Source: Agrobacterium tumefaciens (GTDB lineage Bacteria; Pseudomonadota; Alphaproteobacteria; Rhizobiales; Rhizobiaceae). Taken from it: a DNA stretch of 39,114 nt. The stretch is from positions 1 to 39,114 of the forward strand of contig NZ_JXQV01000027.1 of the NCBI RefSeq assembly GCF_000834635.1. The letters run 5' to 3'. Shown here one piece after another: positions 26,498-33,636 of this stretch. Each line of letters starts with the position of its first letter. The first letter of the stretch is position 1. A model generated the notes under the pieces. That model was not told the DNA's origin. It saw only the letters and a program-made list of their open reading frames with translations, and did not search any database. The position numbers were made by a program, and so were the translations under genes.

Positions 26498-27616
26498 ATG
26501 TATTTCAATAACTTAGGTTCTCGAATCGTTACGCTAACGATCGCACTTTCCGCTGCAATCGTATCAACAAGTGCGTTCGCTGCGGAAAAAACAATCACTG
26601 ACGTAATCGGCAGACAGATTAAGGTCGATCTTCCGGCGAAACGTGTCGTCCTCGGGTTCTATTTCGAAGATTATATGGCCGTGGGCGGTGAGACAGTCTT
26701 CGATCAAGTCGTGGGGATTTCACGAGAAGCATGGGAGAGTTGGGTTCCGGCCAACTGGAAAATGCACACTGCCCACCGCCCCTCCCTGAAGGATATCCCG
26801 GATGTAGGTGAAGTCGAAGCTCAAACATTCTCGGTTGAAAAACTGTTAAGTCTGAACCCGGATCTCGTGATCCTCGCCGATTGGCAGTATAAAGCGCTCG
26901 GCCTAGATGCTGACCGCATCGAGGAAGAAGGCATTCCGATCGTGGTCGTAGATTACAATGCACAAACCGTGGAACGCCACGTTGCATCGACGCTGGTTCT
27001 AGGCACGCTGACCGGCAAAGAAGCGCGAGCTAAGGAAATCGCCGACTTCTATTCAGGCTCTTTGAAAGACGTTTCTGACCGCGTCGCGAAAGCTGGCCCT
27101 GTAAAACCGAAGGTGTATGTTGAGTTCGGCAACAAAGGACCTGGTGAATATTCCTTCACCTATGGCAAGAACATGTGGGGCGCTATGACAACCGCTGCTG
27201 GCGGTGAAAATATCGCTGCACCATTTGTCGAGTGGTGGGGACCGATTAATCCGGAGCAGGTTCTGGCGTCCGCACCCGATGCAATTTTCATTTCCGGCCG
27301 TGAGAAAAACAAAAGCGAGACCGCCCTGCCAATGGGTCAGGGCGTCAATGCCGCGGAAGCGCGCGCAAAGTTGGTTGCCTTCCAGAGCCGTCAGGGTTGG
27401 GATAAGCTCCCGGCTGTCAAGAACGGGAAGGTCTTTGGCGTCTATCAGGGTGCGTCGCGAACACTCTCTGACTTTGCCATGGTACAATACATTGCCAAAC
27501 AGCTCTATCCCGAGCAGTTCGTTGATGTTGATCCGATAGCCAACTATCTTGGCTATTACACGAAGTATCTTCCGGTGAAGCCAGAAGGCACCTTTGCGAT
27601 CTCCGCAACAGAATAA
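26498..27616 (+). CDS. Periplasmic substrate-binding protein of an iron-complex ABC importer
   Basis: Product of 372 aa. Signal peptide 1-28 ending SAFA; the mature protein begins AEKTITDVIGRQIKVDLPAKRVV, the start typical of the BtuF/FepB family (PF01497). Conserved later segments include LLSLNPDLVILA, GIPIVVVDYN and the KNGKVFGVY-like end. The cargo is an iron chelate or heme by family; the exact ligand cannot be read from sequence. It is the first gene of an operon with a FecCD permease, an ATPase and a pseudoazurin, and a putative RirA box lies just upstream. An 11-bp stem-loop follows its stop codon (27654-27679) and may raise its level relative to the membrane components. Confidence 0.92.
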   Translation: MYFNNLGSRIVTLTIALSAAIVSTSAFAAEKTITDVIGRQIKVDLPAKRVVLGFYFEDYMAVGGETVFDQVVGISREAWESWVPANWKMHTAHRPSLKDIPDVGEVEAQTFSVEKLLSLNPDLVILADWQYKALGLDADRIEEEGIPIVVVDYNAQTVERHVASTLVLGTLTGKEARAKEIADFYSGSLKDVSDRVAKAGPVKPKVYVEFGNKGPGEYSFTYGKNMWGAMTTAAGGENIAAPFVEWWGPINPEQVLASAPDAIFISGREKNKSETALPMGQGVNAAEARAKLVAFQSRQGWDKLPAVKNGKVFGVYQGASRTLSDFAMVQYIAKQLYPEQFVDVDPIANYLGYYTKYLPVKPEGTFAISATE

Positions 27617-27653
27617 TATCACGTTTTATGGCTCGTCCTCCCAAGACGACTCT

Positions 27654-27679
27654 GAGGCGTCGGCTGTCGCCGGCGCCTC
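27654..27679 (+). promoter_or_regulatory. Stable intercistronic stem-loop between binding protein and permease genes
   Basis: Eleven-base stem GAGGCGTCGGC (27654-27664) and GCCGGCGCCTC (27669-27679) with one G-U pair and a TGTC loop, 37 bases after the binding-protein stop codon. There is no T-run, so it is not a simple terminator. Such hairpins often protect the upstream mRNA from 3' exonucleases and so keep binding protein in excess over permease. Confidence 0.6.
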
Positions 27680-27707
27680 CTCCTAGTTCAGCCGCTGGTT
27701 CATTCTA

Positions 27708-28757
27708 ATGACAATTTCTGTAAGCAAAACCGAAGCTATCGGCGTTCACCGCGAGCGCGAGCGACGTCGTTGGCGAACCTTGTCAGCATTCTTGGCACTT
27801 ACGACGGCGAGTCTCGTTCTGGATATAGCTACCGGACCATCGTTGCTGTCGCCGATGGAAGTAGTGCGCTCATTGATAGATATCGGGGCGCGAGCTCCGA
27901 TGACGGATTCTATCGTTCGCGATTTGCGACTTCCGATGGCACTCATGGCGCTCATCGTTGGTGCGGCGCTGGGTGCTGGTGGCGCGCAAATGCAGACCAT
28001 ACTCAATAATCCGATGGCAAGCCCATACACGCTCGGCATGGCGGCAGCGGCCGGGTTTGGAGCCGCCTTGGTTCTGGCAATCGGAGGGCTTGGCCTTCCG
28101 TCCATGGTTGCAGTTCCGCTTGGAGCCTTTGTGTTCTCGATGTTTGCCGCGTTGTTCTTGTTCGCACTTGCATCAATGCGCCGCATGAGCTCCGAAACCA
28201 TTATCCTGGGCGGTATCGCGCTGCTATTTCTCTTCCAGTCGCTTCTATCGATGATTCAGTTCATTTCTTCGCCGGAGTTGTCGCAGCAGATACTGTTTTG
28301 GTTGTTCGGTAGCCTTACAAAGGCAACATGGCCAACGCTGTTGCTTACAACGGTTGTCACTCTTGTCTGCTTCATTTTACTTATGGCGGACTCCTGGAGG
28401 CTTTCGGCTTTGCGGATGGGGGAAGCGCGTGCGGTTAGCCTTGGCGTAGATGTACGGTTTCTGCGCATGAAAGTTCTGATAATCGTTGCGATCATGACAG
28501 CGACTGCCACCAGTTTTGTTGGTGTTATTGGTTTCATAGGACTAATTGCACCACATATAGCCCGCATGAGCGTCGGCGAAGACCAACGCTACTTCTTTCC
28601 GATGTCAGTGCTTGCGGGAGCATTGATGCTGTCTGCAGCCTCAGTCATTTCTAAATCGATCATCCCTGGCGCACTGTTTCCGGTTGGCATCGTCACCGCC
28701 GTTGTCGGGGTGCCCTTTCTGCTATGGCTGATCTTCGCGCCACGGAGGCGCACATGA
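27708..28757 (+). CDS. FecCD-family permease of iron-complex ABC importer
   Basis: Integral membrane subunit of 349 aa with about nine or ten helices. Family landmarks are visible: RLPMALMALIVGAALGAGGAQMQTILNNPMASPYTLGMAAAAGFGAAL near the first third and GFIGLIAPHIARM, the coupling region that contacts the ATPase, near residue 280. A single permease gene means the channel is a homodimer. ATG 27708 has only a weak ribosome site, so translation may depend on the upstream cistron. Its stop codon overlaps the ATPase start (ATGA). Confidence 0.93.
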   Translation: MTISVSKTEAIGVHRERERRRWRTLSAFLALTTASLVLDIATGPSLLSPMEVVRSLIDIGARAPMTDSIVRDLRLPMALMALIVGAALGAGGAQMQTILNNPMASPYTLGMAAAAGFGAALVLAIGGLGLPSMVAVPLGAFVFSMFAALFLFALASMRRMSSETIILGGIALLFLFQSLLSMIQFISSPELSQQILFWLFGSLTKATWPTLLLTTVVTLVCFILLMADSWRLSALRMGEARAVSLGVDVRFLRMKVLIIVAIMTATATSFVGVIGFIGLIAPHIARMSVGEDQRYFFPMSVLAGALMLSAASVISKSIIPGALFPVGIVTAVVGVPFLLWLIFAPRRRT

Positions 28758-29566
28758 TCGAGCTTGAAAATGTCGGGGTCAGGCGGGGAAACCGGACTAT
28801 CGTGAGCGGCGTCAGCAGCCGGCTGGATTCGGGGCAAATTCACGTAATAATTGGACCGAATGGCTCGGGGAAAACTACGCTTTTGCGCGCCGTATTTGGC
28901 GACATTCCTCTGGATGCCGGAACAATCCGGCTTGGCAATCATGTTCTTTCCCCAGGTAGTAGGCGTCGGCCGGCGTCGTGGCAGGAACGCGTAGCTTACA
29001 TGCCACAGGATACCGCTGCAGATGTTGCATTGACCGTGCTTGAAGTCGTTTTGCTGGGAAGACTCGATAAGCTTTCACTCCATATCGGTCATGAAATATT
29101 AGAGATGGCAATAGATCGACTAGCGCAAGTGGGCATTGCTCATCTCGCCAATCGCGACATTTCATCGCTAAGCGGTGGCCAGCGGCAGTTAGCTCTCTTT
29201 GCACAAGTTTTGATGCGCGAACCAGAGATTATGTTGCTCGACGAACCAGTGAGCGCTCTCGACCTAAAGCATCAGGTATCTCTTCTTGATGTGCTGAAGC
29301 GACAAACTCTGGCAAACGGATGGATAACGTTGGTCGTGCTGCACGATCTCAATCTAGCTTGTCAGTATGCCGACAATCTTCTCGTTATCGCTGACGGTTC
29401 CGTGAAGGCGTCAGGTGCACCGATGCAGATCGTCACGCCAGCACTAATTCGCGAGACTTACGGTTTGGAAGTCGATGTCTTGCAGGATCGACGTGGCAAC
29501 CCGGTTATCCAGCCGCTTGTCGGTCTCAATCAAACTACTCCCAAAAGAGAAGGAATTTCTGTATGA
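28754..29566 (+). CDS. ATP-binding protein of iron-complex ABC importer (FecE/FepC type)
   Basis: Product of 270 aa. I chose ATG 28754, which overlaps the permease stop codon (ATGA). Walker A GPNGSGKTT (residues 34-42), Q-loop YMPQD, signature LSGGQRQ, Walker B IMLLDEPVSALD and the switch His in VVLHDLNLACQYAD are all intact. It energises uptake by the permease at 27708-28757. Its stop codon in turn overlaps the start of the pseudoazurin gene, so permease, ATPase and cupredoxin are translated as one coupled set. Confidence 0.95.
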   Translation: MIELENVGVRRGNRTIVSGVSSRLDSGQIHVIIGPNGSGKTTLLRAVFGDIPLDAGTIRLGNHVLSPGSRRRPASWQERVAYMPQDTAADVALTVLEVVLLGRLDKLSLHIGHEILEMAIDRLAQVGIAHLANRDISSLSGGQRQLALFAQVLMREPEIMLLDEPVSALDLKHQVSLLDVLKRQTLANGWITLVVLHDLNLACQYADNLLVIADGSVKASGAPMQIVTPALIRETYGLEVDVLQDRRGNPVIQPLVGLNQTTPKREGISV

Positions 29567-30000
29567 GAGCCCATTATTTGGCGCTGGCCGCTACTCTGTT
29601 CACCTCTGAACTTATGGCGGCAGATCACACTGTGAAGATGCTAAATTTCGGTGAGGAAGGCAGCATGGTGTTCGAGCCAGCCTATGTCAAAGCGGAGGTG
29701 GGCGACACGATCACCTTTGTCCCTCAAAATTCCAGCCATTATGTCCAGAGCTACGTTACTCCCGATAGGGTCACCCCGTGGAAAAGCAAGCTTGACCAGG
29801 AGTTCGAGGTTATCGTCGAAAAGGAAGGGATTTATCTATATTATTGCCCACCGCACCTCATGATGGCGATGATAGGGGTAGTTCAGGTTGGGGCACCAAC
29901 AAACCTCGACGTGGCGAAGGAAAAAGCCGCTAAACTCCGACCCAAGCTAGTCATGAAAAAAGAGCGGCTCGACAGTTATCTTAATCAGATAACCCGATGA
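29563..30000 (+). CDS. Pseudoazurin-like periplasmic blue copper protein
   Basis: Product of 145 aa with signal peptide 1-20 (ends LMAA) and a single cupredoxin domain. Type 1 copper ligands match the pseudoazurin spacing: His59 (NSSHYVQ), Cys95 and His98 (YYCPPH) and Met103 (MMAMIG; Cys+8 as in known pseudoazurins). The C-terminal helical tail (LDVAKEKAAKLRPKLVMKKERLDSYL) is also typical. Pseudoazurins carry electrons, classically to nitrite reductase, but no denitrification gene is nearby. Instead its start codon overlaps the ATPase stop codon (ATGA) of an iron-complex importer, so it probably acts in that pathway, for example in redox release of the metal, or the importer handles a copper chelate. 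Both are inference. Confidence 0.92.
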   Translation: MRAHYLALAATLFTSELMAADHTVKMLNFGEEGSMVFEPAYVKAEVGDTITFVPQNSSHYVQSYVTPDRVTPWKSKLDQEFEVIVEKEGIYLYYCPPHLMMAMIGVVQVGAPTNLDVAKEKAAKLRPKLVMKKERLDSYLNQITR

Positions 30001-30421
30001 CCCGGTTATTTCGTGCTCTCCACAGTAATAAACTACAGCCTGTTTCCGCAAGGATCCGATGGAAGGAACGGGGTACGAACAACTTTGTTTGCCATAAGTG
30101 GGGTTTGGTCTGATGCAACATTGGTTCAAACCAGTACCACGATCGACAACACTCATCATTTTGATTTTCGTTACCACTACAAACCTGATTATGATGCGAG
30201 TTGACGTCAGCATTCACATCAAAGCGCTTGCGTCTGGCGGCGCAGCGCTTGTCGCCAGCGCACTGGCCAGCTATTTCCAACGCCGAATACCCAGGCAGCC
30301 ACCAAACGACTCCGATCGGTCCGAAGATAGACCCTGAAGTCAGTTTCTAGGAACATTCATGATCGATTGGCCATGTAAGCCGACGTAGGTCACAATCCGA
30401 CTTGCACGCTTCAGAGCAAAA
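30001..30421 (+). other. Intergenic downstream of the importer operon
   Basis: No supported gene. A 79-codon plus-strand frame at 30098-30337 has a hydrophobic stretch but no ribosome site or recognisable motif. No clear intrinsic terminator was found for the importer operon. Confidence 0.4.
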
Positions 30422-30439
30422 ATGCATCGCGCTCAATTT

Positions 30440-30695
30440 GCATTTTCCAGCCGTAATATGACGCTTCTATCTTCAGAGGCGATACCTGAGCCTGATGCAG
30501 AGAACTTCGAGCAAACCGCATGCGGCAAAATACTCAGATCATTCCGACGGGGAATGTCCGGCAGAGCGAATATAAACCCTGTACGTGCAGGTCCTGGAAT
30601 GACCGTGGCGGCGAAATACAGGGCAGCGACTATTTATGGGTGATCTGCTCTCATCAATTGTTCAAGTCAGTTCTGAGGCAATGCCTGAGCGATGA
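30440..30695 (+). pseudogene. Decayed 3' fragment of an HlyD-family adaptor gene
   Basis: Pieces in three shifting frames match the C-terminus of the intact adaptor at 32172-33635: EAIPEPDAENFEQTA (intact: DAIPEPDAENLERTA), QIIPTGNVRQ (GIPTGNVQR), VRAGPGMTV (VSAGMTV) and DLLSSIVQVSSEAMPER with a TGA stop at 30693-30695 (YLFSPIAQVTSEAMAER). Several frameshifts and an internal deletion of about 20 codons separate them. The rest of the gene is missing upstream. So a second type I secretion adaptor once lay here in the opposite orientation to the intact one. Its stop codon overlaps the first possible start of the following kinase gene. Confidence 0.8.
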
Positions 30696-30721
30696 TATTC
30701 CTCAATAATCGGATTAGCATA

Positions 30722-32011
30722 ATGCCAGTCGCAATTATAAATGTTACAGAAAATCGGGCTTCGTTTGTTAATGAAGACTTTTCCGCACTCTTCGAGGAAG
30801 CATCAGTACCTGTTGATGCTCTTGTTGCCGCAGTGTCTGCATCTTTGGCCGATCGCTCGACTATCGCCAGAGGCCTGGCCACAGAGGTCATAGAACGGCT
30901 CGGCGCTACCTTCCACCCGATCAGCGATCGTATAAAGAACCTACTATATCTTCCGCTCGGGCGAGACGTGAACTCAGAATGTTACATGGTTGTCGAGGCA
31001 CAGGGCGCGGTGTTTAGTGCGCTGGAGCCACGCTCGATCAGCCAGAGCTATCTAGCAATGGCGCTGCAGTCTAGCGGCATAGGTGCCTGGTCCCTAAATA
31101 TCCGAACACGTCAAGCTGACCGGACATTCAGCCATGATGCAATTTTCGGCTATAATGGTTTAGCACCGCATTGGGATCTCGATGCGTTTCTTTCCCACGT
31201 CGTCGAAGAAGACAGGTCTCAGGTCAGAGAAGCATTTGAAAAAGCGCTGCTCGACAAACTCGCTTGGCAGTTCAAATGTAAGATCCGCCGCCTCGATGGT
31301 GAACTGCGATGGATCGAAGCTTCCGGTTATCCGCGCGGCCCAGGTAACACTCTTATTACGCACTTTACTGGCCTGGTTAAAGACATAACCAACGAGATCA
31401 ATGCCGCTGAGCAACGGCGGCTTCTGTTTGCAGAATTACATCATCGCGTGAGAAACAATCTCGCAGTCGTCCACTCTTTGGCTTCAGGTACGTTGCGTAT
31501 GGCAACCGATACCGCAACTGCTGCCGAAGCTTTGAGACGGCGCATCACTGCCATGTCCGACGCGCACAATCTTATGTTAGACGTGTCTGACGCACCAGTC
31601 AGCGTTAAGCAAGCGCTTGAAAGCATTACAAGCAGGGTCGCGCCTCTTCTGCGCCTGCAGATCGAGGGAACTGACGCTAAGCTCTCACTCAGTCACGTGG
31701 TCCCGCTCTCAATGTGGATCATGGAACTTCTATCACGTTTGCATATAGGACAACAATCAGTAGTAAAGCTCCATCCCAGCAATGAGATGTTGTCGCTAAC
31801 TTGGACCACAAAGTGGCATGCAGACTCCGGTTGGAGCGATATGTTGAGTGAGCCACTTGTCCTACATATCTTGCCAGCGCAGATGGGAGGTAAGGCGCGC
31901 GTGGAAGAGTGCAGCGGGGAATTCAGTGTTGTGCTAACGATCAAGCCAGTTGCTTTGAATGTAAGAGCTCCACTGCAGCACACTTTGACGGCAACTGCGA
32001 TGCTTATATAG
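30722..32011 (+). CDS. Degenerate HWE/HisKA_2-type sensor histidine kinase with PAS domain
   Basis: From ATG 30722 the product has 429 aa (ATG 30692 would add 10). The N-terminal 110 residues are unassigned. A PAS domain (about 112-225) ends HFTGLVKDITNEINAAEQ and leads to a HisKA_2/HWE-type dimerisation helix with the phospho-acceptor His in ELHHRVRNNLAVVHSLA (His241). The catalytic part is abnormal: where active kinases have a HELxTNAxKYG N-box it reads WIMELLSRLHIGQ, lacking the Mg-binding Asn, and the following G-boxes are not recognisable. It is therefore probably unable to bind ATP, and may act as a dimer partner, a phosphotransfer scaffold or a decaying gene. The N-terminus follows an HlyD remnant. 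No response regulator is adjacent. Confidence 0.8.
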   Translation: MPVAIINVTENRASFVNEDFSALFEEASVPVDALVAAVSASLADRSTIARGLATEVIERLGATFHPISDRIKNLLYLPLGRDVNSECYMVVEAQGAVFSALEPRSISQSYLAMALQSSGIGAWSLNIRTRQADRTFSHDAIFGYNGLAPHWDLDAFLSHVVEEDRSQVREAFEKALLDKLAWQFKCKIRRLDGELRWIEASGYPRGPGNTLITHFTGLVKDITNEINAAEQRRLLFAELHHRVRNNLAVVHSLASGTLRMATDTATAAEALRRRITAMSDAHNLMLDVSDAPVSVKQALESITSRVAPLLRLQIEGTDAKLSLSHVVPLSMWIMELLSRLHIGQQSVVKLHPSNEMLSLTWTTKWHADSGWSDMLSEPLVLHILPAQMGGKARVEECSGEFSVVLTIKPVALNVRAPLQHTLTATAMLI

Positions 32012-32171
32012 GTAATAAGACGTCTGGAAGACGTTAGGTATGTTCAGGCGGCGATCGTTGCGGGGCTGATTATTTCGCATAGCTTTCTCATGCGGTAGAT
32101 GGAGAAGAAGCTTTCCCTCTCGGCATTGTCCCAACCCGCAGCGCAGCCTATCTGACGAATTCTTATCCGCA
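32012..32171. other. Convergent intergenic region with a short palindrome
   Basis: Lies between the converging kinase and adaptor genes. A perfect 6-bp inverted repeat ACGTCT-GGA-AGACGT sits at 32020-32034, nine bases after the kinase stop codon, without a T-run. It may weakly terminate or protect the kinase mRNA. Nothing else was recognised. Confidence 0.35.
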
Positions 32172-33635
32172 CTAACGCTCTGCCATGGCCTCTGATGTCA
32201 CCTGAGCAATCGGCGAGAATAGATACTCCAAGATTCTTCGTTGCCCCGTTTGTATCTCTACCTGAACTGTCATGCCGGCACTAACACGAATAGTGTTAGC
32301 GTCTTCTTGCTCTTCCAGACGTCCGAACTCGATAACAATCGGGAAAACGAGGTTTTGAACCCGCTGCACATTTCCCGTCGGAATCCCCTGGCTTTGCTGG
32401 CGAGAGGCGGTTCGCTCCAAATTCTCCGCATCGGGCTCCGGAATGGCATCCAATGAGATGCTTCTAACCCTTCCTTTAAGCACGCCGAACCTGGTAAAAG
32501 GGTATGCATCGACCTTGATGATCGACGACTGGCCAACAGAAACGAAGCCGATGTCCTTGTTTGTCAAAAAAGCCTCTATTTCAAGCGTGGCGCCGTCTGG
32601 AAGAACTCGCATGAGTTCCGTATTTGCGGCGACCACCTGACCAATCGTGGTGATAGACGATAACTGGACCGTTCCAGAAATCGGAGATTTAATGGTCAGA
32701 AGGTCTTTGCGAACTTCAGCCTTCACCACTTCCTGAGCAACTTCGTCGGCCTGACGCTGTGCCTCGATTCTCCTGTTGGCATTGTCGGAGAACGCAGATC
32801 TGAGAAGTTTCAACTCTTCTGCTGTGATAACTTGCAGCGCTGCTTCCGAAGACTTCATCTGCGCAATTTTGTCCGAGAGATCGGCCGCTGACTTTTGATA
32901 TTCCCGCGTCGCGTCTAAAACCGCCATTTGGGAGCCGACCCGGCTGTTCAACAGTTGCGACCTGATCTGTATCTGTTCACCTAGCGTTTTAACTAGTGAA
33001 CGCTGTGACTCGACCGCATCGGCCATGCCGATGATCTCGGCTCGTCGCTGCGTTCGCTGTGCGGAAAGGCTACCGAGGTTTGCGATGATCTCCGTAATCT
33101 CTGCGTCGAAAACATCTCGCTCCCTCGCGGCAATGCGATTTTTCTCCAGATCGGATTGGGTGAATACATCCGACACTGCGTTCCTGTCTGGGCTCATGAT
33201 CTCCTTGTTCAATCTCAGGAGAACAGCAGCCTTTGCGTCTCTTCGATAGATTTCGTCCTCTAGGTTTTTCAAGATGGTACGCTTTGCCATGAGCTCCGCG
33301 GTGACGTCCGTATCGTCGAGCTGGACAATCACGTCTCCTTCCGCAACGCGCTCACCATCCCTCACTGCGACTGATTTTGTTTTGCCGGGCTGTAAAGACT
33401 GGATGATTTTGACGCGTCCCGTCGGTTGAACTTTTCCTTGGGCAGTCGCGACGATATCGAATTTTCCGTACCACCCCCAAAGCAGACTGAAAATCGCCAA
33501 CATGCAGATGAGCCAAAGAAACGCAATGCGAATGGGTGACGCGGGTGTTTCGAGTATTTCGAGATGTGAAGGGAGAAACTCCATATCTTCACGATCCCGC
33601 TCGGGACGCTTGGTATCCGAACGAGAAGCCCTCAT
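32172..33635 (-). CDS. HlyD-family periplasmic adaptor of type I secretion system
   Basis: Product of 487 aa. I chose ATG 33635, one base beyond the transporter stop codon and about nine bases after GGAG; ATG 33650 (overlapping the transporter gene) is possible. A short cytoplasmic N-terminus, membrane helix (IAFLWLICMLAIFSLLWGW), first lipoyl half (KIIQSLQPGKTKSVAVRDGERV), long coiled coil, second lipoyl half (IKSPISGTVQLSSITTIGQVV), and the HlyD beta-barrel ending AGMTVQVEIQTGQRRILEYLFSP. It bridges the HlyB-like transporter to an outer membrane TolC-type channel that must be encoded elsewhere. It is the last gene of the effector operon. A decayed homologous 3' end lies 1.5 kb away at 30440-30695. 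Confidence 0.93.
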   Translation of the reverse strand: MRASRSDTKRPERDREDMEFLPSHLEILETPASPIRIAFLWLICMLAIFSLLWGWYGKFDIVATAQGKVQPTGRVKIIQSLQPGKTKSVAVRDGERVAEGDVIVQLDDTDVTAELMAKRTILKNLEDEIYRRDAKAAVLLRLNKEIMSPDRNAVSDVFTQSDLEKNRIAARERDVFDAEITEIIANLGSLSAQRTQRRAEIIGMADAVESQRSLVKTLGEQIQIRSQLLNSRVGSQMAVLDATREYQKSAADLSDKIAQMKSSEAALQVITAEELKLLRSAFSDNANRRIEAQRQADEVAQEVVKAEVRKDLLTIKSPISGTVQLSSITTIGQVVAANTELMRVLPDGATLEIEAFLTNKDIGFVSVGQSSIIKVDAYPFTRFGVLKGRVRSISLDAIPEPDAENLERTASRQQSQGIPTGNVQRVQNLVFPIVIEFGRLEEQEDANTIRVSAGMTVQVEIQTGQRRILEYLFSPIAQVTSEAMAER

Positions 33636-33636
33636 C

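Noticed and set aside
30098..30337. 79-codon frame after the pseudoazurin gene with a hydrophobic stretch
   Set aside because: No ribosome site and no motif; the hydrophobic part is short and followed by a random-looking basic tail.
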